DNA from: Candidatus Mediterraneibacter faecipullorum
Lineage (GTDB): Bacteria > Bacillota > Clostridia > Lachnospirales > Lachnospiraceae
Assembly: GCA_019119675.1 (NCBI GenBank)
Contig: DWWO01000005.1
Location: 1 to 42,381, forward strand
Direction: 5' to 3'
DNA: 42,381 nt
The position numbers and the translations under genes are program-made. Below are positions 23,478 through 33,405 of this stretch, piece by piece; position 1 is the stretch's first letter, and every line of letters begins with the position of its first letter. The notes below the pieces were generated by a model that searched no databases, was not told the origin of the DNA, and saw only the letters and a list, made by a program, of their open reading frames with translations.

Positions 23478-26069
23478 ATGGGTATTATAGAGAAGATTTT
23501 CGGCACCCACAGCGAGAACGAACTGAAGCGGATCTATCCGCTCGTTGACAGGATTGAGTCCATGGAGCCTGAGATGAAAGCACTTTCTGATGAGGAACTC
23601 AAAGGAAAGACACGGGAATTCAAGGAGCGTCTGGGCGAGGGTGAGACTCTGGACGATATTCTTCCGGAAGCATATGCAGTCGTGAGGGAGGCGGCGTTCA
23701 GGGTACTCGGGATGCGTCATTACAGGGTGCAGCTTATCGGAGGTATCATACTTCATCAGGGCCGTATCGCCGAGATGAAGACAGGTGAAGGTAAGACGCT
23801 TGTATCCACACTCCCGGCATATCTGAATGCGCTGGAAGGAAAAGGCGTCAATATCGTTACAGTAAACGACTATCTGGCGAAACGTGATGCCGAGTGGATG
23901 GGAAAGGTCCATGAATTCCTTGGACTTACGGTGGGCGTTGTGCTCAATGGCATGGATAATAAAGAACGCCGGGAAGCATATAACTGTGACATCACGTATG
24001 TGACGAACAATGAGCTCGGATTTGATTATCTGCGTGACAATATGGTCATCTATAAAGAACAGCTGGTGCAGAGAGGACTGCATTTTGCGATCATCGATGA
24101 GGTCGACTCCGTTCTGATCGATGAGGCAAGGACACCGCTCATCATTTCCGGACAGAGCGGGAAATCAACAAAGCTGTATGAGGCTTGCGATATTCTGGCG
24201 CGCCAGCTTGAGCGGGGCGAAGCCAGCGGCGAGTTCTCCAAGATAAACGCGATCATGGGCGAGGAGATCGAGGAGACCGGAGATTTTATCGTCAATGAGA
24301 AAGAGAAGACAGTCAATCTGACAGAAGACGGCGTCAAGAAAGTAGAACAGTTCTTCCACATTGAGAATCTGGCTGATCCGGAGAATCTGGAAATCCAGCA
24401 TAATATCATCCTGGCACTGCGTGCGCACAATCTGATGTTTAAAGATCAGGATTATGTCGTGACTTCAGAAGGTGAAGTTATGATCGTCGATGAGTTCACC
24501 GGACGTATCATGCCGGGCCGCCGTTATTCCGACGGGCTTCATCAGGCGATCGAGGCGAAGGAACATGTGAAAGTGCGCCGGGAGAGCAAGACGCTGGCCA
24601 CGATCACATTCCAGAACCTGTTCAATAAATTTGACAAGAAGAGCGGTATGACGGGTACGGCGCTTACTGAGGAAAAAGAGTTCCGTGATATATACGGCAT
24701 GGACGTTATCGAGATTCCGACCAACAAGCCGGTACAGCGTGTGGATCTTGAAGATGCTGTGTATAAGACCAAGAAGGAGAAGTATAAGGCTGTCATTGAG
24801 GAAGTGAAGCAGGCGCACGCAAAGGGGCAGCCCGTGCTTGTCGGCACGATCACGATCGAAGTATCCGAGCTGTTAAGCGGAATGCTGAAAAAAGAAGGAA
24901 TCAGGCACAATGTATTGAATGCCAAGTATCATGAGCAGGAAGCTGAGATCGTAGCTGACGCCGGTGTTCATGGAGCGGTGACTATTGCTACCAATATGGC
25001 GGGCCGTGGAACCGATATTAAATTGGACGACGAGGCAAGGGCAGCAGGAGGATTGAAGATCATTGGTACGGAGCGCCATGAGTCAAGACGTATCGATAAT
25101 CAGCTCCGCGGCCGAAGCGGACGACAGGGGGACCCGGGAGAATCCCGTTTTTATATTTCCCTGGAAGACGATCTTCTGAGACTGTTCGGCTCTGAACGTC
25201 TGATGAGTGTATTTAATGCGCTTGGTGTTCAGGAGGGTGAACAGATCGAGCACAAGATGCTCTCCAATGCGATCGAGTCTGCGCAGAAGAAACTGGAGAT
25301 CAACAACTTTGGTATCCGTAAGAACCTGCTTGAGTATGACCAGGTTATGAATGAGCAGAGAGAGATCATCTACGGTGAGAGACGCCGGGTGCTCGATGGC
25401 GAGAGTATGCGAGATACGATCTACAATATGATCACGGAGTACGTGGAGAATATCACAGACCGTTTTGCATCTCCGGAAGCGGATCCAGAAGATTGGGATA
25501 TCAAAGGACTTGATGTCAATCTCCACAATGTGATCCCTCAGATGGAGCTGCCGGATGCAAAAGAGTGCCGTGATATGCGCCAGAAGGAGTTCAAGCATCT
25601 TCTGAAAGAGCGCGCGGTCAAGGCGTACGAGGCAAAAGAGGCAGAGTTCCCCGAGGCTGAGCAGATCCGTGAGATTGAACGTGTAGTCCTCCTGAAAGTC
25701 ATCGATGCAAGATGGATGGATCATATTGACGATATGGATCAGCTCCGTCAGGGCATCGGACTGCAGGCATACGGACAGAGAGACCCGCTTGTGGAGTACA
25801 AGATGACTGGTTACAATATGTTCGGCGAAATGACGAACATGATCGCGGAGACGACCATCCGTACACTTTTCCATATCCGTGTGGAGCAGAAAGTAGAGCG
25901 TGAAGAGGTTGCGAAAGTGACCGGAACGAATAAAGACGACACTTCTGTGCGTGCCCCGAAGAAACGTGCGGAGAAGAAGATCTATCCGAACGATCCGTGC
26001 CCGTGTGGAAGCGGAAAGAAATACAAACAGTGCTGCGGCCGAAAGCAGCTTGGCGCGAACAAGGCGTAA
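23478..26069 (+). CDS. secA: Preprotein translocase ATPase SecA
   Basis: An 863-residue motor that drives unfolded proteins through SecYEG. It shows Walker A GEGKT (103-107), the DEVD Walker B box (207-210), [12 protein letters not shown] and [13 protein letters not shown] helicase motifs, and a C-terminal zinc-binding SEC-C motif [13 protein letters not shown] that binds SecB or ribosomes. The ATG at 23478 gives the family start [10 protein letters not shown]. An in-frame TTG at 23469 is closer to AAGGAG (4 bases, against 13 for the ATG), so a three-residue longer product is possible. A promoter lies just upstream, and prfB follows by 70 bases, an arrangement common in Firmicutes. Confidence 0.98.
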   Translation: MGIIEKIFGTHSENELKRIYPLVDRIESMEPEMKALSDEELKGKTREFKERLGEGETLDDILPEAYAVVREAAFRVLGMRHYRVQLIGGIILHQGRIAEMKTGEGKTLVSTLPAYLNALEGKGVNIVTVNDYLAKRDAEWMGKVHEFLGLTVGVVLNGMDNKERREAYNCDITYVTNNELGFDYLRDNMVIYKEQLVQRGLHFAIIDEVDSVLIDEARTPLIISGQSGKSTKLYEACDILARQLERGEASGEFSKINAIMGEEIEETGDFIVNEKEKTVNLTEDGVKKVEQFFHIENLADPENLEIQHNIILALRAHNLMFKDQDYVVTSEGEVMIVDEFTGRIMPGRRYSDGLHQAIEAKEHVKVRRESKTLATITFQNLFNKFDKKSGMTGTALTEEKEFRDIYGMDVIEIPTNKPVQRVDLEDAVYKTKKEKYKAVIEEVKQAHAKGQPVLVGTITIEVSELLSGMLKKEGIRHNVLNAKYHEQEAEIVADAGVHGAVTIATNMAGRGTDIKLDDEARAAGGLKIIGTERHESRRIDNQLRGRSGRQGDPGESRFYISLEDDLLRLFGSERLMSVFNALGVQEGEQIEHKMLSNAIESAQKKLEINNFGIRKNLLEYDQVMNEQREIIYGERRRVLDGESMRDTIYNMITEYVENITDRFASPEADPEDWDIKGLDVNLHNVIPQMELPDAKECRDMRQKEFKHLLKERAVKAYEAKEAEFPEAEQIREIERVVLLKVIDARWMDHIDDMDQLRQGIGLQAYGQRDPLVEYKMTGYNMFGEMTNMIAETTIRTLFHIRVEQKVEREEVAKVTGTNKDDTSVRAPKKRAEKKIYPNDPCPCGSGKKYKQCCGRKQLGANKA

Positions 26070-26139
26070 GCCGCAGTTCAAGCCCTAGTGCGGGGCAGCA
26101 GAATATATCAAAATGAAATGTGAGAAAGAGGTGAATAAG

Positions 26140-27259
26140 GTGGTTTTATTAGATGAATTAAAGTCAAGACTGACTGCATATGAGGAACCGCTGAAAGATC
26201 TGAGGGATTCACTTTGACTTAGCGTCAAAGAAACTCAGAATTGAAGAACTACAGAAAAGGCTGGAGGAACCCGGATTCTGGGATGATCCGGATACTTCCC
26301 AGCAGGTTATGAAAGAATTAAAGGGCCTTGAGGATTCTGTCAAGGAAATTGAACAGCTCTGCTCAGATTATGAGGATATGAAACTCCTCATCGAGATGAG
26401 CGAGGAAGAGCCGGATGAGGAGACGTCGAAAGAGATCGAAGAGGAACTGGAAACATTCGAGACGACGTTTGAAGAGCTTCGGATCAGTACACTTCTGACA
26501 GGCCCGTACGACAAAGACAATGCCATCGTGACGCTCCATGCGGGAGCCGGCGGTACGGAATCCTGCGACTGGGCAGGCATGCTGTATCGCATGTATACAA
26601 GATGGGCAGAGAAGAAAGGGTACGTTGTAGAGGAGCTGGATTATCTGGAGGGCGATGTGGCTGGTATCAAAGGGGTTACCTTTGAAGTGAAAGGCGAGAA
26701 TGCTTACGGTTACCTGCGCTCTGAAAAAGGAGTCCATCGTCTCGTACGTATCTCTCCGTTCAATGCGGCAGGCAAAAGGCAGACGTCCTTTGCCTCCTGT
26801 GATGTGATCCCGGATATTGAGGAAGACATCGACATCGAGATCAATGACGATGATTTGAAGATCGATACTTACCGGTCCAGCGGTGCGGGCGGCCAGCATA
26901 TCAACAAGACCTCGTCCGCGGTGAGGATCACGCATCTGCCGACCGGTATTGTGGTCCAGTGTCAGAATGAACGTTCCCAGCATATGAACAAGGATAAGGC
27001 GATGCAGATGCTCAAATCTAAGCTCTATCTGATGAAACAGCAGGAGCAGGCAGAGAAAATGTCAGATATCAGGGGCGAAGTCAGGGACATCAATTTCGGA
27101 AACCAGATACGTTCCTATGTCATGCAGCCCTATACCCTTGTGAAAGATCACAGGACCAATGCAGAGGTCAGCAATGTAAACAGCGTTATGGATGGTAATA
27201 TCGATCCGTTTATCAACGCATACCTGAGTGCTGAAACAGGACAGCGGGCGGAAGAATAG
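26140..27259 (+). CDS. prfB: Peptide chain release factor 2, with programmed +1 frameshift
   Basis: RF2 ends translation at UGA and UAA. The gene is read in two frames: 26140-26214 (25 codons from GTG, MVLLDELKSRLTAYEEPLKD), then a +1 shift at CTT-TGA-C, continuing from 26216 to 27259 (GACTTAGCG...). The product is 372 residues. It carries the anticodon-mimic region SPF in RISPFNAAGKR and the catalytic GGQ in SGAGGQHINKTSSAVR. GTG 26140 is chosen because AGAGGTG lies six bases upstream; GTG 26131 is the alternative. The frame after the shift has an internal ATG at 26309 that gives a falsely short gene if the shift is missed. Confidence 0.95.
26203..26218 (+). promoter_or_regulatory. RF2 autoregulatory frameshift site
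   Basis: AGGGATTCACTTTGAC contains an internal Shine-Dalgarno-like AGGG just upstream of the slippery CTT and the in-frame stop TGA (26215-26217) followed by C. Low RF2 lets the ribosome slip +1 and make RF2; high RF2 terminates at the TGA. This is the known bacterial prfB autoregulation. Confidence 0.93.
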
Positions 27260-27315
27260 TCCGGTCTGCAGTTTATGCAAGCAGCAAATCAGAGAGTACA
27301 GATAAGGAGAAAACG

Positions 27316-28533
27316 ATGGTAAATATAGCAGTAATGGGATACGGCACCGTAGGTTCCGGAGTCGTGGAAGTAATCAATACGAACAGCGATGTCATCAATC
27401 AGCGTGCAGCCAATGAGATCAATATCAAATATGTACTCGATCTCAGAGATTTTCCGGGTGATCCGATCCAGGAGAAGATCGTTCATGATGTGGATGTGAT
27501 CATTAATGATCCGGAAATCCGTATCGTAGTTGAGGTGATGGGAGGCATTGAACCTGCATATACATTTGTGAAACGCTGCCTTGAGGCGGGAAAGAGTGTT
27601 GTCACATCCAATAAGGCATTGGTTGCAAAGCACGGGGCAGAGCTTCTTTCAATTGCACGTGACAGAGAGCTTAATTTCCTGTTTGAAGCGAGCGTGGGCG
27701 GCGGCATCCCGATCATCCGCGCACTGAATTCCTGCCTGACAGCAGACAAGATCGAAGAAATCACAGGCATCCTGAATGGAACAACCAACTATATGCTCAG
27801 TAAGATGTTTTATGAAGGGGCTGATTATGATGAGGTCCTGAAAGAGGCTCAGGACAACGGCTATGCGGAGCGCAATCCGGAAGCGGATGTGGAAGGATAT
27901 GATGCCTGCCGCAAGATCGCGATCCTTTCTTCGCTCATCTCCGGGCAGCAGGTTGATTTTGAGGATATTTATACAGAAGGTATCACAAAGATCACAAAGA
28001 AAGATATGCTTTACGCAAAGAAACTGGAAATGACGATCAAACTGATCGCGTCCAGCAAACGTCATGATGATCATGTGCATGCGATCGTAGCTCCGATGCT
28101 TTTGAACAAAGAGCATCCGCTCTATAGTGTGGACGACGTATTTAATGCTGTGTTCGTGCACGGAAATATGCTTGGAGACGCTATGTTCTACGGCAGCGGC
28201 GCGGGCAAGCTCCCGACAGCCAGTGCGGTTGTGGCTGACGTGGTGGACGAGGCAAAACATCTGCACAGAAATATTATGACAATGTGGAAGAATGAGAAAC
28301 TGACACTTCTTCCTATTGAGGATACAGAAAAAAGATTCTTCGTTCGGATCAGCGGCAGTGCGGATGCGCGCATCGGAGAGATTGAAAACGTATTCGGACC
28401 AGTTCAGAAAGTTACGGTTGATGAACTGAATGACGAGTTTGGTATTGTGACAGAAGTGATGACGGAAGGAGAGTATCAGAAGAAATCTTCTCAGATCAAC
28501 GGAATCCTTCACATGATCCGTATTGAAGACTAG
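27316..28533 (+). CDS. hom: Homoserine dehydrogenase
   Basis: A 405-residue enzyme that reduces aspartate semialdehyde to homoserine for threonine and methionine. The nucleotide turn is GYGTVG (8-13); TSNKALVAKHG (97-107) contains K100; GILNGTTNYML and NPEADVEGYDACRK (187-200) form the substrate site with D191 and K200. A C-terminal ACT domain (about 330-405) suggests allosteric inhibition, typically by threonine. AAGGAG precedes the ATG. It is 30 bases upstream of the ApgM-type gene, so the two form an operon. Confidence 0.96.
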   Translation: MVNIAVMGYGTVGSGVVEVINTNSDVINQRAANEINIKYVLDLRDFPGDPIQEKIVHDVDVIINDPEIRIVVEVMGGIEPAYTFVKRCLEAGKSVVTSNKALVAKHGAELLSIARDRELNFLFEASVGGGIPIIRALNSCLTADKIEEITGILNGTTNYMLSKMFYEGADYDEVLKEAQDNGYAERNPEADVEGYDACRKIAILSSLISGQQVDFEDIYTEGITKITKKDMLYAKKLEMTIKLIASSKRHDDHVHAIVAPMLLNKEHPLYSVDDVFNAVFVHGNMLGDAMFYGSGAGKLPTASAVVADVVDEAKHLHRNIMTMWKNEKLTLLPIEDTEKRFFVRISGSADARIGEIENVFGPVQKVTVDELNDEFGIVTEVMTEGEYQKKSSQINGILHMIRIED

Positions 28534-28563
28534 GAGGCAGCAGACTGATAACAGGAGGAAGAA

Positions 28564-29796
28564 ATGAAATATATTGTGATCTTATGTGACGGGATGGCTG
28601 ATGAGCCGATTGACAAGCTGGAGGGAAAAACTCCGCTGGAAGCCGCCCGCACTCCGAATATGGACCGCCTTGCAAAGAACGCGGAGATCGGAATGGCGCG
28701 TACAGTGCCGGAAGGGATGGCGCCGGGGAGCGATACGGCAAATCTGTCTGTGATCGGGTATGATCCCCGGAAGTATTATTCCGGACGTTCACCGCTGGAG
28801 GCTTTGAGTATCGGTGCTGACATGGGGGAAGCTGATGTGTCTTTCCGATGCAATCTTGTCACGTTGTCGGAGGGAGAAGAGCGATACGAAGATCATACGA
28901 TATTAGATCACAGTTCCGGGGAGATCAGTACGGAGGATGCTGCTGTCCTGATCGAGGCTTTGAAGGATGAATTTGCGCATGGCAGCGCGTCTGAGCGCCC
29001 CTGCTATGCCCCCGGATATACATTTTATGTGGGAACAAGCTATCGCCATCTGCTGATCCAGAATAACGGGAAAGTAGTGGATCTGACAGCTCCCCATGAT
29101 ATATTGACAAAACGGATCGGAGACTATCTGCCGTCAGACCTGGTACTGCGGGATATGATGGTCAGAAGCTATGATATTCTGAAAGACCATCCGATTAATG
29201 TGAAGCGCCGCGCAGAGGGGAAAAATCCTGCTAACTCTGCATGGTTCTGGGGAGCGGGAACACGGCCTGTGCTGACCTCATTTGAAGAGAAGAACGGCGT
29301 GAAAGGGGCTATGATCTCTGCGGTTGACCTGCTGAAAGGAATTGCAGTGGGAGCCGGGATGCACAACATCATTGTAGAGGGTGCCAACGGTGGACTGCAT
29401 ACCAATTACCGCGGGAAAGGGCAGGCAGCGGTGAAAGCGCTGACAGAAGAGGGATATGATTTTGTCTATGTACATATCGAGGCGCCTGACGAGATGGGGC
29501 ATCAGGGAAGTGCGGAAGACAAAATCTGCGCGATCGAGTATATTGATGATCAGGTGATCGGCCCGGTGACAGAGGCCCTTGAGAAGTCCGGCACGGATTT
29601 CCGCATGCTCATCATGCCGGATCATCCGACTCCGGTGCGTGTGCGCACCCATACATCGGATCCGGTGCCGTATATGATCTATGACAGTACAAAGCTGGTT
29701 CAGGGAAAAGACAGTTATAATGAGAAAACCGGTCAGGAGACAGGTGTCTTTATAGAAAAAGGATATACTCTGATCGATCATCTGCTTGAAAAATAG
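28564..29796 (+). CDS. ApgM-type phosphoglycerate mutase family protein, probable homoserine kinase
   Basis: A 410-residue member of the alkaline-phosphatase superfamily, archaeal-type cofactor-independent phosphoglycerate mutase branch. CDGMADEP at the start supplies metal ligands, GSDTANLSVIGYDP (from 55) carries the nucleophile (S56 by alignment), and DHPTPVRVRTHTSDPVP near the end holds metal-binding residues. The AGGAGG-led gene follows hom directly. From memory, a subgroup of this family is annotated as a proposed homoserine kinase because it sits beside hom in genomes lacking thrB; the position here fits that exactly. Phosphoglycerate mutase activity remains the alternative. Confidence 0.85.
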   Translation: MKYIVILCDGMADEPIDKLEGKTPLEAARTPNMDRLAKNAEIGMARTVPEGMAPGSDTANLSVIGYDPRKYYSGRSPLEALSIGADMGEADVSFRCNLVTLSEGEERYEDHTILDHSSGEISTEDAAVLIEALKDEFAHGSASERPCYAPGYTFYVGTSYRHLLIQNNGKVVDLTAPHDILTKRIGDYLPSDLVLRDMMVRSYDILKDHPINVKRRAEGKNPANSAWFWGAGTRPVLTSFEEKNGVKGAMISAVDLLKGIAVGAGMHNIIVEGANGGLHTNYRGKGQAAVKALTEEGYDFVYVHIEAPDEMGHQGSAEDKICAIEYIDDQVIGPVTEALEKSGTDFRMLIMPDHPTPVRVRTHTSDPVPYMIYDSTKLVQGKDSYNEKTGQETGVFIEKGYTLIDHLLEK

Positions 29797-29848
29797 AAGA
29801 ACTGAAAATAGAAGATCTGAAAAATAGAACATCCGGAGAGGAGAATTT

Positions 29849-29905
29849 CAGCCGGAATACAAGTGACGCCTGCGTGCGTGCCTGTATTCCGGCTGTTTTG
29901 TCTTA
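29849..29905 (+). terminator. Terminator of the hom operon
   Basis: CAGCCGGAATACA (29849-29861) pairs perfectly with TGTATTCCGGCTG (29883-29895) and is followed by TTTTGTCTT. Confidence 0.88.
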
Positions 29906-30009
29906 TATATTTTAGAAAATCTTTGGATTTGTTGATAAGAAGGGGAAAAACAGAATCACCCGGGATGCATACATGTATACAATTTGACATAAATTCTTTG
30001 AATCCGCCA

Positions 30010-30039
30010 TTGCATGTTACTATACAACAATGCTATAAT
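30010..30039 (+). promoter_or_regulatory. Extended -10 promoter of the three-gene unknown operon
   Basis: TTGCAT (30010-30015), 18 bases, and TATAAT (30034-30039) preceded by TG, an extended -10. TACTAT (30018-30023) and ATAGTA (30042-30047) flank the -10 as an inverted pair and could be an operator. The remaining gap between 29906 and 30009 shows nothing further except an unpaired TTGACA at 29984. Confidence 0.6.
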
Positions 30040-30095
30040 TCATAGTAGCGTATTTTGCCATTTGGCAGAAGAAGAATTGTGAGTAGGTGACTGAT

Positions 30096-33000
30096 TTGAA
30101 GAATAAGATCAAACGTTTTGCCAAAGGAGATTTTCATATCCCGCAGCCGGAGATTATTTTCCCGGAGACAAGGATTATAATGCGTGTCGGCGAGGGTGAA
30201 AAATACAGAGGGAGTTTTTCCCTTCAGAATCAGGGGGAGGGTACGATCCGCGGGCTCGTGTATCCCTCTTCTTATCGTGTGCACTGCGATGAGCAGGGTT
30301 TTGATTCCAATCCGGTCAACATTTATTATACATATGACGGGACAGGGCTTGTGCCGGGCCATGTAGAGCACGGTAAGTTTACGATCGTCTGCAATGGCGG
30401 GGAATTTGATATCGCCTTTACAGCGATCATCGAAAAACCGTATGTGATGACAAGCTATGGTAAAGTACAGAGCCTGGATGATTTCAAAAAACTTTCTTTC
30501 CGTGATGCGGCGGAGGCGGTCAAACTGTTCCGGTCAAGGGATTTTTATGAGATCCTCAAATATGAAGATAAGAGGATACAGGCACTCTATGACAATATGC
30601 GCCGCTGGGAACTGGATCAGCAGGCGCTGGAGGAATTCCTTGTAGGATGCAAGCAGAAAGAAAAGATTTTCCTGACACTCGAGGAAGAAAGCAGGGCCTT
30701 CATCTCTCTGACGGAGCCGCGTAAAGAGACATTTGCGATCAAGAAGAATACATGGGGATATCTTGAGATAGATGTGAAGACAGAAGGGGACTTTCTGCAT
30801 GTCGAACACACCCGTATCACTACGGAAGAGTTTATAGGGAATTCTTACCGCCTTGAATATTTCCTCGATACTGAAAAGCTGCACAGAGGAAGTAATTATG
30901 GAAGGATCATACTGGAATCGCCTTATGAGACACTGACTTATGAAGTGGTAGTCGAGAAAGATATTGCACGTGATGAGGATTACAGGGCAAATGACCGTGA
31001 GTTTGCCGGGATCCTGAAAAACTATCTGAAATATGAGGGCGGGCAGATGCAGCTCGACGACTGGGTGGAAGAGGCCGTACGGAGGATCAAACATCTCCGT
31101 GAAATGGATGAGAGTAATGAATATTATCTCCTTGCCCATGCCCACATCTGCCTGATCGGAAAGCGGATGGATGAGGCAAAATGGCTGCTGGAATCTTACA
31201 ACTATAACAGATTCGCGATCGGAAAAGATATTGAATTAAGTTCTTATTATCTTTATCTGACTACATTTTTGTCAAATGACACGATCGGGCAGCGCAAAGT
31301 TGCAGAAGAACTTTCGAAGTCTTTCATGAAGCATCCGGACAGCTGGCGGATCCTCTGTATGCTCGTAGAGATTGATTCGGAATACAAGATATACAGTGAG
31401 AGGCTGAGAGCCCTTGAAAAGCAGTTTTATGAGGATAAATCCCACAGTATCTGGTTCTATCTGCAGGCATTCCGGTGCTTCAGGGATAAGAGCTCTTCTC
31501 TGAAAAAACTCGGCCTGTTTGAAGTCCAGGTACTGCTCTTTGCGGTGAAATATAAGCTGATGACAAGAGAACTGGCACTGTATACAGCCAATCTTGCCAG
31601 CCAGATGAAAGTGTTCGACCGTCATCTGTATGATGTGCTTGTCCAGGCGTACGATATGTATAATGAATCTATGATCCTGACCGCGATCTGTACACTGCTT
31701 ATTAAAGGGAACTGCATGGACAGCTGCTATTTTAAATGGTATGAAAAGGCTGTGGAAAATGAACTGAAGATTGCCCAGCTTTATGAGTATTACATGGCAA
31801 CTGTGCGTCCGGAACAGTTCCACAAACCTCTGCCCAGATCGGTATATCTGTACTTTATGCACGGGAATAATCTGGATTTCAACAAATGCGCATTCCTTTA
31901 TTCTAATCTCATCACGTACGAGGATGAGTCCAGTGAGATTTATGCTCATTACCGGGATGAGATGGAGGCATTTGCGTGGAACCAGCTGGACCGCCGGAAT
32001 ATAAACGAACAGCTCAGGATCATCTACAAGAGATTTGTCGCAGAATCAGCTATGAATCCGGAACGTATAAAAGCATTATATGATGTCTGCCATGCATACT
32101 GGATCACCACAAAGGTCCGGAATATGAAATATGTCCATGTGATCGCAGAAGACGGCACGATCACCCAGAAAGCCCCGTATACAGACAAGGGGGCAAGGGT
32201 ATTCCTGTATTCCAAGACAGACAGGCTTGTCTGGGAATCGAAGGACGGAAGGCATTATACAGACTCTGTTCCGTACGAGAGCAAGAGGCTGTTCTATGAA
32301 CTGCGGTATATGGATATGTGCAGAAAATATATCAACGGACTGCGCAGGAACAGGTCAGAAGAGCAGGCTCAGGAGCTTACTCTGGAAGTAGTCCGTGAAA
32401 ACGGGCTTGAAAATTATGCGGAAGAAGAGATTTTCGGTCTCTGCAGCAGGACGATCCGCGAAAATAATTATGAGAACGATGATTTCCTTACGTATGTCTG
32501 TTTTGAGCTGTTTAAGAAGCAGCAGTATGATAAAGTGATCCTGACTTATCTTGCAAACTATTACTGCGGAGCAACGTCGGATATGAAACTGCTCTGGCGT
32601 GAGGCAAGAGATTATGAGATCCATACCCATAAGCTGGCTGAACGTATCCTGACCCAGATGCTCTTCTCGGAGGAATTGTTCCAGGAGGCACAGATTTTTG
32701 AACAGTATTACGCGGAAGGAGCCTATTTCAGGCTCCAGCAGGCATATCTGACCTATGTCTCGAGAGAGTATGTGGTGGAAGAGCGGAAAATCGGCCGCAG
32801 CGTGATCGATATTATCTGCAGAGAGTATGAAAAAGGAGAAGACACGGGTGATATCTGCAAGATCGCCGTGTTGAAATATTATTCCCAGCGGGAATACAAT
32901 ACACAGACCCGCAGGACTTTGAAGAAATTTCTCCAGGAGCTCTGTGGAAAACAGATCTATTTCCCGTTCTTCCTTTCTTACGAAAAAGAATGGCTGATCG

Positions 33001-33389
33001 AGCTGCAGCTCTGGGATAAGACACTGATCGAGTATAAGGGGCAGAAGGGCAGCAGGGTCATGCTTTATTACCAGCTTCAGAAAGGCGGAGAGGAACAGAC
33101 TGACTATTCGACAGAAGTACTGACTCCGATGTACGAGAATCTTTATGTGAAGAAGTTTGTCCTGTTTGCGGACGAAAAGCTGAAGTACTATTTTAAAGAG
33201 ACGATAGACGGGAATTCTTACCGCAGTGACAAAGAGACATGTGTCAGGACAGCCCGGCCCGGTGAACAGGGAAGATATGGCCGACTGAACGATATCCTGA
33301 TGGAGAACGATAAAAAGGCAAGAAAGAGAAAAATGCAGGCATATTCGCTGGAGGATGCAGTGGCAGCACAAATGTTTGCGCAGGAATAA
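30096..33389 (+). CDS. Large beta-sandwich/helical-repeat protein of unknown function (DUF5717-like)
   Basis: A 1097-residue protein without signal peptide or membrane helix, so probably cytoplasmic. Two beta-rich, immunoglobulin-like segments are visible at about 20-115 (EIIFPETRIIMRV ... FDIAFTAIIEKP) and 195-288 (TFAIKKNTWGYLEIDV ... LTYEVVVEKD). Both have the strand pattern of Ig/BACON-type modules. From about 310 to 960 the chain is almost all helical and reads like irregular TPR-type repeats. The C-terminus returns to beta strands (YKGQKGSRVMLYYQLQ ... YVKKFVLFADEKLKYYFKE) and ends in a basic helix. I associate it from memory with DUF5717 of Lachnospiraceae; no function is known to me. 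The start is taken as TTG 30096, five bases after AGGTGA; GTG 30087 is the alternative. It heads an operon with an Hsp70/actin-fold protein and a TPR protein. Confidence 0.8.
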   Translation: MKNKIKRFAKGDFHIPQPEIIFPETRIIMRVGEGEKYRGSFSLQNQGEGTIRGLVYPSSYRVHCDEQGFDSNPVNIYYTYDGTGLVPGHVEHGKFTIVCNGGEFDIAFTAIIEKPYVMTSYGKVQSLDDFKKLSFRDAAEAVKLFRSRDFYEILKYEDKRIQALYDNMRRWELDQQALEEFLVGCKQKEKIFLTLEEESRAFISLTEPRKETFAIKKNTWGYLEIDVKTEGDFLHVEHTRITTEEFIGNSYRLEYFLDTEKLHRGSNYGRIILESPYETLTYEVVVEKDIARDEDYRANDREFAGILKNYLKYEGGQMQLDDWVEEAVRRIKHLREMDESNEYYLLAHAHICLIGKRMDEAKWLLESYNYNRFAIGKDIELSSYYLYLTTFLSNDTIGQRKVAEELSKSFMKHPDSWRILCMLVEIDSEYKIYSERLRALEKQFYEDKSHSIWFYLQAFRCFRDKSSSLKKLGLFEVQVLLFAVKYKLMTRELALYTANLASQMKVFDRHLYDVLVQAYDMYNESMILTAICTLLIKGNCMDSCYFKWYEKAVENELKIAQLYEYYMATVRPEQFHKPLPRSVYLYFMHGNNLDFNKCAFLYSNLITYEDESSEIYAHYRDEMEAFAWNQLDRRNINEQLRIIYKRFVAESAMNPERIKALYDVCHAYWITTKVRNMKYVHVIAEDGTITQKAPYTDKGARVFLYSKTDRLVWESKDGRHYTDSVPYESKRLFYELRYMDMCRKYINGLRRNRSEEQAQELTLEVVRENGLENYAEEEIFGLCSRTIRENNYENDDFLTYVCFELFKKQQYDKVILTYLANYYCGATSDMKLLWREARDYEIHTHKLAERILTQMLFSEELFQEAQIFEQYYAEGAYFRLQQAYLTYVSREYVVEERKIGRSVIDIICREYEKGEDTGDICKIAVLKYYSQREYNTQTRRTLKKFLQELCGKQIYFPFFLSYEKEWLIELQLWDKTLIEYKGQKGSRVMLYYQLQKGGEEQTDYSTEVLTPMYENLYVKKFVLFADEKLKYYFKETIDGNSYRSDKETCVRTARPGEQGRYGRLNDILMENDKKARKRKMQAYSLEDAVAAQMFAQE

Positions 33390-33405
33390 GGAGGGTGTCT
33401 TTTAC

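Noticed and set aside
25083..26081. 332-codon minus-strand frame opposite secA
   Set aside because: Antisense of a conserved gene, no family features.
29984..30012. TTGACA at 29984 as a -35 box
   Set aside because: No -10-like hexamer at 16-18 bases; the TGcTATAAT promoter downstream is better.
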